Source: Dendrolimus kikuchii
Taxonomy: Eukaryota > Arthropoda > Insecta > Lepidoptera > Lasiocampidae
Length of the DNA stretch: 64,000 bases
Direction of reading: 5' to 3'
Assembly (NCBI GenBank): GCA_019925095.2
Contig: CM034397.1
Location: 6,095,763-6,159,762, forward strand
The notes beneath the pieces were generated by a model. That model saw only the letters and a list, made by a program, of their open reading frames with translations, was not told where the DNA came from and made no database searches. How positions within the stretch are numbered: position 1 is the stretch's first letter; each line of letters opens with the position of its first letter. Shown here piece after piece: positions 10,181 to 18,900 of the stretch. The position numbers and the translations under genes were made by a program.

Positions 10181-12850
10181 ATGTCGCGTGTCTACACATT
10201 TTTTTTGATTCTATGTTTAACAATAATTGGTCAATACGCCAACGGAAATTCTATTAGAAATGTAGAAAATGTTTCAACTAAAGACATTCCTGTTACTAAA
10301 GATGAAGGGACTGCGTTAAATGAAAGTAATCGGCTTGAGACCCCTGTCGATGTTGAAGAGACACCAGTCAAGACTTGCGCTCCTATCGGAGAATTTGTAA
10401 GTAACGATATATGTGTTTAAAATATATAATACTTAATAAGAAGTCGTGGTAGCGTAATGGCTAGCGTATGCTTCCCAACCTCAAAGGGCGCGGGTTCGAT
10501 CCTGGCCGCAAAGCATGCACCACTTAGACAATTTTTTGACCTAATGTGCATATTGTTACAATTGCCACATGCTAACTACCGCGAAGGAAAACATCATGAT
10601 GCAATCAGTACATCAAGATAACAGATGTGTCAAACTTGCCAAGCCGCTTTGGACAAGGGTGGCAGGTATACTGTCCGATCTTCTATAATGGGAGGCCCGA
10701 GACTAGCAAGTGGGACATTTATGGGCTGTTATTTATATTATTATTATATAAGTTTATATCAATCTACTGTTTCCGAATAGGGTAGGACTTTAATGACTAG
10801 CGGTGTCTAAGGCTTATACTCAAGCTTTGCGCTGCCCAGTTCACCTATGTAGTGACTGCCGGTTATGCTGAGGTCGATTCCCAAGAGCGAAAATATCGTA
10901 AACTAATTTTCCATTATTTATTTCGGTTTAGTCAAACTCCAAAAGCATTAAGATGATAAGTTTTTTAGAATTTTTTCCCCTTAATTAAAAAACTAGGATG
11001 AACACAATTTTATAAATAACAAGAAAGCCTAAGTCTAAGAAAGGATACTCCACTAAGTAAGTAATGATACTCTAGCGATTATGGATATTCATCATCATGA
11101 TAAGGTTGGACATGAGTCTGAACATTGATAAACAAATGTTCATCCTTTAGTCACACCATCAAAAAGGTCAAGTACACAATATACGTATGGCGGCCATCCC
11201 TAGTTTTTACTTGCCATTGTGTAGCGTCGGCATTTTTCTGTCAAATTTCATTTCTACAGTTCCAGTACTTGTAATGTTCGGGTTTCATCTGGTATAATGT
11301 TATAGTTTTTGACTGTGGCCAAATGTCGCCTTATTTATAGTGTTAAAAATAACGCCGTTGACGAATAGTTACATACGTGTATATACATACGTTATTTCTG
11401 AATATTTAACATCAATAAAAATTAATAACATTATAACGCATCAAACGGAAAAGGAAACGGTCAATAACTATAGTATTATCCCAGATAAAGCAGTAGCGTG
11501 AAGAAAAATTACTGAGCTTACCAAGATACGAAGACAACGGCCAGTTAACAAAAACATAAGGGTTCTGTTTTTACCAAAATGGCTACGGGACCCTAAGGAT
11601 ATCTTTCCACCAAAGATGTGCTATGCACCTAAGTTGCGGGAATATAAAAACGAAACTATGTGACCGTATCCAGTGATGACGAGCTATGTAACGGAGTGAG
11701 TAAGATGTGCTATGAAAATGCGTCGCTGTAAGGTAACTTTCAGTGACAAACGCGCGCCTACTGTCACGCGCGACCATCCATAGCACGCATCCATAACTCG
11801 CATCCAAAGCACGCATCCTTTCATATAAAAACATAGCGTACTCGAATCACTTTCCACCAGCGCTATGCTATGTGGACCAATGAATATGATCAAACGCATC
11901 CATAGCAACGTTGCATAAACACATCTCTAGTGGAAGAGCACTCTAAATCAAAGCTGAGTGAATAATTATTTTACGCTCGATTTCGTGTCCTTTTATGGCA
12001 CAAGATGATTTTAGTCAGCACGCCTTATACCTTATAGGGTTACTATAAATATATTTGAAGATTTACTGAAGGGGATGTCAGGAACCTTAAGAACAGACGA
12101 GCGTGCATGACAAGGGTTATGAATGTGAAAGAAGCAAGTGAGGTGTGTAAGAATAAGCCTATATGGCGCTCTGTTGTTCGTGCCTACCCCGCAAGGGAAC
12201 TGGCGTGAAGTTATGTATGTATGAAGATTTACACATGGGAAGTGTTTTTGACAGTCTCCAAGCTTGTAAAATGTATTATAGATTTTTTTTATTGCTTGAG
12301 TTCAGCAGACAGGCAGACGGCCCACTTGATGGAAAGCGGTTACCATCGCCTATGGACATTTGCAACACCAAACGTGCTACAAATCGCTGATGCTCTCTTA
12401 AGGGAGACTGGAACCTGGTCACTAATGCCGGAACACAACTCAAGATTGTTATGGCGACATACTTTAGACCAGGGCTGGTAGCCATCCAGTCGGGCAAATG
12501 CCCTACCACCTTACGACAAGCCGCCAGGCCGCAGGAAATTGTATTCTTTCTCCGTTCCTGCACGGATAAATTGAATTGCATTAAATGAAGAATTGCATTA
12601 AAAGGATCTTTAGCTTGTATTCATGGCTAACCGTTGTTCGAAAATTCGAGCATAAAACTTATCTTAGCGACTATTCTGGAGAAATTACGAGAAAAATAAA
12701 ATAGCATTTATTTTGTCTAAATAATATAAACTACAAAGAACATTTAATGTGATATTTTTTATACATAATTTAATGTTATTTCAGTGCGTCTATCATACGG
12801 ATTGCTGTACCAAGTCCTGCTTAGGATACATGAGAAAATGCGTTTCGTAA
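10181..12850 (+). CDS. Small secreted inhibitor-cystine-knot (knottin) peptide, gene 2
   Basis: Paralogue of the gene at 6032. Exon 1 is 10181-10396 (donor gtaagt), exon 2 is 12785-12850 (acceptor tatttcag), phase 0 as in gene 1, giving 93 residues. The signal peptide (MSRVYTFFLILCLTIIG) is followed by an Asn/Thr/Glu-rich spacer with a VEETPV stretch, then six cysteines spaced C-X6-C-X5-CC-X3-C-X6-C, identical in spacing to gene 1. The motif GEF just before the intron and CLG-x(4)-C after it are shared. The spacer is far more diverged than the cystine-knot domain, as expected for a cleaved propeptide. The intron (2.4 kb) contains a tRNA-derived SINE, a terminal-inverted-repeat element and SINE-like copy 3. 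The stop codon lies 87 bp from the convergent GST stop. Function unknown; knottin fold inferred from spacing. Confidence 0.75.
10441..10735 (+). repeat. tRNA-derived SINE, full length
   Basis: Contains a pol III A box TAGCGTAATGG (10450-10460) and a B box GGTTCGATCC (10493-10502) at tRNA-like distance, then an unrelated body ending gcaagtgggacatttatggg and an AT-rich tail. The head cannot fold as a complete tRNA, so it is a SINE and not a tRNA gene. Other copies: 1190, 46917 and 59581. Confidence 0.75.
11598..11943. mobile_element. Terminal-inverted-repeat element with 13-bp tandem repeats
   Basis: Ends GATATCTTTCCACCAAAGATG and the inverse of GTGCTCTTCCACTAGAGATG are imperfect inverted repeats. 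Inside are about 3.5 tandem copies of a 13-bp unit like CATCCATAGCACG (11767-11822). No transposase. Non-autonomous DNA transposon likely; superfamily not assigned. Confidence 0.4.
12283..12567 (-). repeat. SINE-like repeat, copy 3 (internal deletion)
   Basis: Both ends of the family are present (tccgtgcaggaacggag and the LINE-like tail), but about 25 bp around the ggttgttttgtcgcctc segment are missing. Lies in the intron of knottin gene 2. Confidence 0.7.
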
Positions 12851-12937
12851 ACCTCTATATTTTTGACCGCTTTTAATGTTAGTTGGATTCTGTTATAACT
12901 GAGCTGAAAATGGGGACGGAAAACATAAAATAATATT

Positions 12938-15900
12938 TTATTTCATTTGACGAGTAGGATGGATTGGATGGTTCAAATGCATTAAATTTGGAGGATTTGC
13001 AGCGAAAACTTGTAATTCTTTCATTGCGTTCTCTGAAATCTTCCATAAATTTTGATAATTTAACTTGAAATCATTGTACCATGTTGATATCTGAAAAATA
13101 AAGGAATTTATTTAATTATAATTATTTGTCTCATTAAATCTACTTCTGTATAGGTGAATTTTTCAGGTGGTCCTCTATAGTCAAAACCGAAACTATAGAA
13201 ACTCAAATAAATATACTTAAAGTCCTATCGGGGCCGATTTCGATTAAAACTAAAGTGATATCATTACGTATTTTTCAAAAATCAATTATCCTGGCTCGGA
13301 ATGGAATCAGTTGATATCATTATTAAAGTAGATATTAAATAAAATGCGTTTTTATTAGCTATTGTACAGATATTACTTATTATTGAATTGTAAGTACCTT
13401 GTTATATTTAGAAAAGTCAAATCCAATAACTTCAAGAGTCATTGTAGAATTTATGAGTTGGAAATCGGCGATGGTGATATGATCTGCAGCAGCATATTTC
13501 TTGCCCAATCGGGTAAGATAAGTCTCAAACAGATCTAGTGCTAGGTGCACTTTTTTCAGTCCAAGCGGTGTTCTATCATAGTCATAGAATATTGGTGCCA
13601 GCTGAAAATATTCCCGGACAAGTGTATTACGAAGCTTATTAATACGTATAGCGCGGCAAGTATGTAAAAGCGCTGGAAGAATACGTGTTGGGAACATCGT
13701 ATCCCCGATGCGGGCCCCCGCTCCACCCTCGCGGCGTTCGGGTCGCCCGACCCGCCCGCCGGCCAAGCTACTCAGTTAATCCTGCAACCTTGTGACGTAC
13801 GCATGTATGTAGGAACTCACGCGCCGGCCTGCGCGCCGCGCGTTCGGGGTTCGTTCAGTAGGTTTATTCATTAAAACAAGTTTACCAATCAAGCTTTATT
13901 ATTTCGAGTGCCGCTATAATAATTGGCAGCCCAACGTGTGGCACGAAATATAGTGTTTTAAAACAGTTTTAGTGTGTTCTAGTTATAAACTTTGCGATAC
14001 CTGTGTGTGCCGATACGTTTGTTCCGCGTTTGTTCTGAGTTAGTACTCAACGCGACGTTTAGGTGGCTATCGTAAGTCTAGAACTAAACTGTAGGTTCGT
14101 GATTTAGTACCTAATGACCTAACGTGTTCTGAATAGGTTTCTATAGGACTTGTGAGTGAAATACACGTTCGTACGAGTGTGAGTGCTCGACGTGTTTGGA
14201 CTTGTTTGAACTTGTTCGGACTCATCCGTTTTTATTCAAACTTGTTCGTACTTTTGCATACTTGTTTATAACTTAAGTTAGTACGTTGAATAAACCTAGT
14301 GACTATAAGTATAAAGAACTAGAAATTAGTGTTTATTTTCATATATGTAAGTACATACGTACGATGGTTCCGTAAGTACTTTTGGGACTTATTTATACAG
14401 GACTGTACTTACCTACTAGTTGGAATAATTTTGGAAGAATAATTTTATACAAAGACGTTTTTTTTTTCATTAATTGGAACATTGTGTTTTGTGTACAGAC
14501 AGTGTTGTTTTCCAATTTAAGACTTTTAGTGTCAGACTGTTTTGAACTTAGAACTTTATTTTCAAGTTATCTTTTATAGTTGAAGTTATTGTTTATTTAG
14601 GCTACGATGAACAATTATTTTGTGTTGAACTATATTGTGTTTTCCGTTTGTCTTGGTGATCGGACAATTTATCACCGTGGAAACATAGAGTTTTCCGATT
14701 AGGCATTATGGTGCTTACACGGTCTGGTGCAACCAGTGACGGGATGGATCAGCATATACCCTCTGTGGATAGGGGTATCGCTGGAGAGTCTGAGACTCTC
14801 TTGTCCGCGTCCGGCGTGGCTCATGTGCCGCCGGGCGCGCCTCCACCGCCTACTGCGGGCCCTAGCGGGGCCTCCACCTCTGCTGCGCCGTTTGCGCAGT
14901 CGCCGGCGCCGTCTGTTCAACCGGGAACTCCAATAGTTATGACGGATCAACACTTGGCGTATCTTTTGTCTTTGATACGCGCTCCAGCTTCACCGCCTGC
15001 GCCTGTTACGAGTGCCTTGTCTGGTAACTTTGCAAATTGCTCATCGCGCTTCGACGGTGCAAAAGGGAGCGACGTTTTAGCTTTTGTCGACGCTATAGAA
15101 ATATATAAGGAATGCGTCGGTATAGAAGATCACATAGCCTTGCGAGGCTTACCAATGCTTTTGTCTGGTCTTGCAGCAACCTGGTGGCAAGGTGTGAAAG
15201 CATCTGTTAATAGTTGGCCTGATGCCATAGAATTATTAAAGCAAACTTATGGTCCTCGTTTGCCGCCACACAGGGTTTACCGGAAAATATTTGAACGGGA
15301 ACAAGGCGATGAGCCTACCGATATTTTCGTCTGCAAAATAAGAGCATTGTTAGCACAGTTGCCGTCGACTGCTATCTCTCAGGAAGCTCAGCTCGACATG
15401 GTGTATGGGCTACTGCATAAGAGAATAAGGGAGAAGATATGTCGTAAATCTTTTATGTCTTTCTCTGAGCTATTGGAACAGGCCCGTTCTATTGAAGATA
15501 TTTTAGATGAAGGCCGTAGCTCTCAGCAGTCACAGCTTAGAAAGAATAAGGAATCAGTGACTCCGATTGTAGACACAGCATATCCAGCAGTACCACCAGC
15601 TTCGTCCAGTAAAGCAAGTAGAGCTCGTTGCTATTATTGTAAGCAATTCGGCCATTTGAAAGAGGAGTGCCCGAAGCTGTTATCTAAGAAGTCGTTTCCT
15701 GGTAACGTTAAGAAAAAAGAAGACAGTTTGACACCTTCAGTTACATGCTTTGGATGCGGCACGCCTAGTGTTATACGAGCTAATTGCTCTACTTGTAAGA
15801 ATAAACAGGAATCGTCTGCTTCTATTTCCGCTTTCCAGTCAATTGCCGCTATTGGAAGCGAGGTCATTGACCCGCGTCAGAGACCCGTAGTGGAATTGGA

Positions 15901-18900
15901 GATTTATGGTGCTCGTGGAAGGGCGTTGTTTGATACTGGTGCAAAGCAATCGGTTGCTAGTGAAAGTTTATGTGCACATTTAGTGAAACACGGTCATAAG
16001 TTCGATAAAACGTGTACTAGTGTTAAGTTAGCTGATGGTTCATGTAAAAATCTTGTAGTAAATGTAGCTAAGGTGGATGTAAGGGTGCCGCAGGGGCCTG
16101 TCGTTCCCACTCTTTTTATTATTTTGCCTGGTGCAACTGATACCTTGTTAGGTATGAATTTTTTATTAGACGCAGGTGTGGTACTTGACTTTAAAAATTC
16201 TCGTTATACTTTTAGTCATATACCGCGATATTTTACGATGAGATTTGAACCAGAGGTAGGTTCCCATTTTGGGTCGGATCAACGTCAACGGCTCTCGGAA
16301 CTCCTGAATGATCAAGAGGACATTTTTACTCCAGGGGGAGCGCCAACTTCTTTTGCGCTGCATCGTATAGATACGGGCGATGCTACGCGAATCACTAATC
16401 AACAGCGTCGGAGGAAGATTTACGCCGATAGGGGGCGTCAACCCGCACCAAGTTACAAAATTGGTGATTTAGTCTTGGTTTCGGCCCACGTTCCCAGTAA
16501 TGTTGACAAAGGGGTTACTCGTAAGTTTGCGCCCAGACGACTGGGACCGTTCAAAATAGCCGAGTTAGTTAGTCCTACCACCTATAAAGTAGTAGATAAT
16601 AATGGAAACACTACTAAGTACCACGCTAGTGCTCTCACTTTATATCAAGGAGATTCTGCCGTAATTCAGAGTAGGAGGAGGGGTAGGCCTTCCAAAGCCA
16701 AGTCCTCTCCCGGGGTGTCCGAGGACTTGGAGGGGGAGACTATAGCGCGGCAAGTATGTAAAAGCGCTGGAAGAATACGTGTTGGGAACATCGTATCCCC
16801 GATGCGGGCCCCCGCTCCACCCTCGCGGCGTTCGGGTCGCCCGACCCGCCCGCCGGCCAAGCTACTCAGTTAATCCTGCAACCTTGTGACGTACGCATGT
16901 ATGTAGGAACTCACGCGCCGGCCTGCGCGCCGCGCGTTCGGGGTTCGTTCAGTAGGTTTATTCATTAAAACAAGTTTACCAATCAAGCTTTATTATTTCG
17001 AGTGCCGCTATATACGCTATTTTAATAAACCAAGTAATAAAGTAGTTTAGTATATTCTTTATTGAACACAAGAAAATAGTTCATATGAGTATTAACAATA
17101 TTTTAAATAGTATAATCTACGATCTTATCGCTTAAAGCGATTTCACCCAGGCAACCTTCTGGAAATAGACTTGCGTAAAAGAATGGGCTGGTATCCAGTG
17201 CGGAGCATACCTCTAAATATTAAGTATGAAATATGACCCTAGGGAGCCGAGTAGGCACCAAATTTTAGTATTTATACGTAGACAAATGTAAGAATTACGG
17301 TAAAAAACACCTTTTTTGGAAAATTTAAATACTACCCAAATTATGGGTAATTAAATGCACACTGTCACAACCGTACCCAGTCCACCCTATATGGTAGTAT
17401 AAATTATAATTACACATACACAAGGGAACAAGAACAGAAAATATAAACACATGAATAGTGTACACCTACAATCTACATATATACATATATATAACAAACA
17501 AAGAAATGCAGTTAACAAAAAGATAGTGTTTAATGCTTAGATCACATTATCTCAATGGTTTAATGACAAGCCTGTTAAAAGATGTGAGTGATTTGGCATG
17601 CGACCGGAGCGAAGTAAGGAACGATTTACTTAATAGTATCTACCTACCTTGAGCTAGAAGGGTTTTTCATAGCCAAAGTAATAAAAGAGGTATTAAAATT
17701 GAAAAATTAAGTAAGTACTTCGTTATGAAACCAAATTTGAAAAATATAACTTACAGTATAAGCTGATATATTGGCGTAATATGTCGATAAGTTGAAACAT
17801 AAACGATGATTGACGATAGCTCTGTAAAGGAATTTTTTAATTACTTTTCAGTCTTGATTGTGGAATAAGGATAAACACCCACTGACGCACAGTTGAAGAG
17901 TTAATCTAAAAGCGTATATAGTATATTGACCCTTATCTCCACATCGTATGGCCATTTCTATTGGGACAAAAAAATTCGCCCGAAAGCACGCGTCAATTTT
18001 ATCTCGATAGAAATGTTTGCTTTACGTTACAGAGATTGGAATCAATAGACTATGTAAATTTTTAGAGTAACGCTTCAATGCGGCTCTACTTGGTGTCAGT
18101 GTGTGTTGATTCTAAATGGGTATTCGTTAGTAAGTACCTGCTAGTAGGGTCTTGAGGATAAAGTGGGTCTCCAGGCTTATATTTGTCACAAATGTATTGT
18201 AGAATTGCATTGCTCTCCCCCAAATAAAAGCCGTTGTCATTAAGAACGGGAATTTCTTTTTGCGGATTCATCTGAAATATATGTGTCCGGTGGTAAAATT
18301 AGGATTTTAAGTGTTAATATTGTTACAAGTTGGGCCACCTGCATACCTGTAGACAAAGCACATTTATTACCTGCCGCGGCGTTTGAGCTAATAAAATTGA
18401 AACTGTTTTATGACTATCTCCTTTTGTTTACTTTGTGTTTAAAATTTGTAATTAGAAAACAGCCTATTGTGTATTGTACTCGTTTATGGCCGTTCGTAGG
18501 CATAATTACGCAGGTGTGCCGATTACGTTTTCTAGGAAATTGCTTCGACGCTTGTCAGGTAGAAATATTGCATCGGTGCATTATAAAGCAATGGCCCAAT
18601 GCAGAGATAGTCAGTCTAGCGAGAACCACGATCAAGACGAGACTTGTGTACATTCGATAACCTATATAGTGACGGACTTTGCGCGTGTTATTGAATCGCG
18701 CATTACGTTTGAACTGATTGTATTCAGTTATATTTGTACCTGTGTTATACGTGTTTGTATAGTTCTAATAAATCCTATAGTTTTTCCAACGGAATTTTTA
18801 ATTCAAGTCCCGCACTCGTAACAATATTAAAAGCTACAAAGTGTATTCATTTATTAAGCCCTAAAGAAGATTAATGCGGATTTTATTTTTCAAAAAAGGA

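Larger units (their letters stand above)
13647..17012 (+). mobile_element. Young, internally deleted Ty3/Gypsy retrotransposon
   Basis: Two 272-bp LTRs (13647-13918 and 16741-17012), each TATAGC...GCTATA, in which I see no difference by eye. A 4-bp target duplication TACG flanks it (13643-13646 and 17013-17016). A primer binding site complementary to a lysine-type tRNA 3' end starts at 13924 (TGGCAGCCCAACGTG), and a purine tract (ggagggggagac) abuts the 3' LTR. The single ORF lacks reverse transcriptase, RNase H and the integrase core, so the element is non-autonomous but carries its own gag and protease. It is inserted in GST intron 3, opposite in strand, 45 bp from the acceptor of exon 4. 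Confidence 0.9.

Noticed and set aside
10441..10510. A tRNA gene suggested by the A and B boxes
   Set aside because: No acceptor stem or anticodon arm can be paired; it is the head of a SINE with other copies in the window.
13380..13766. 128-residue ORF joining LTR sequence to GST exon 4
   Set aside because: The N-terminal part is antisense LTR and intron. The exon begins at 13601 after the tattttcag acceptor, as shown by phase with the 17755-17821 exon.
14699..14953. Arg-rich minus-strand ORF opposite the gag start
   Set aside because: It is the shadow of the Pro/Ala-rich gag leader, which has the real domain evidence.
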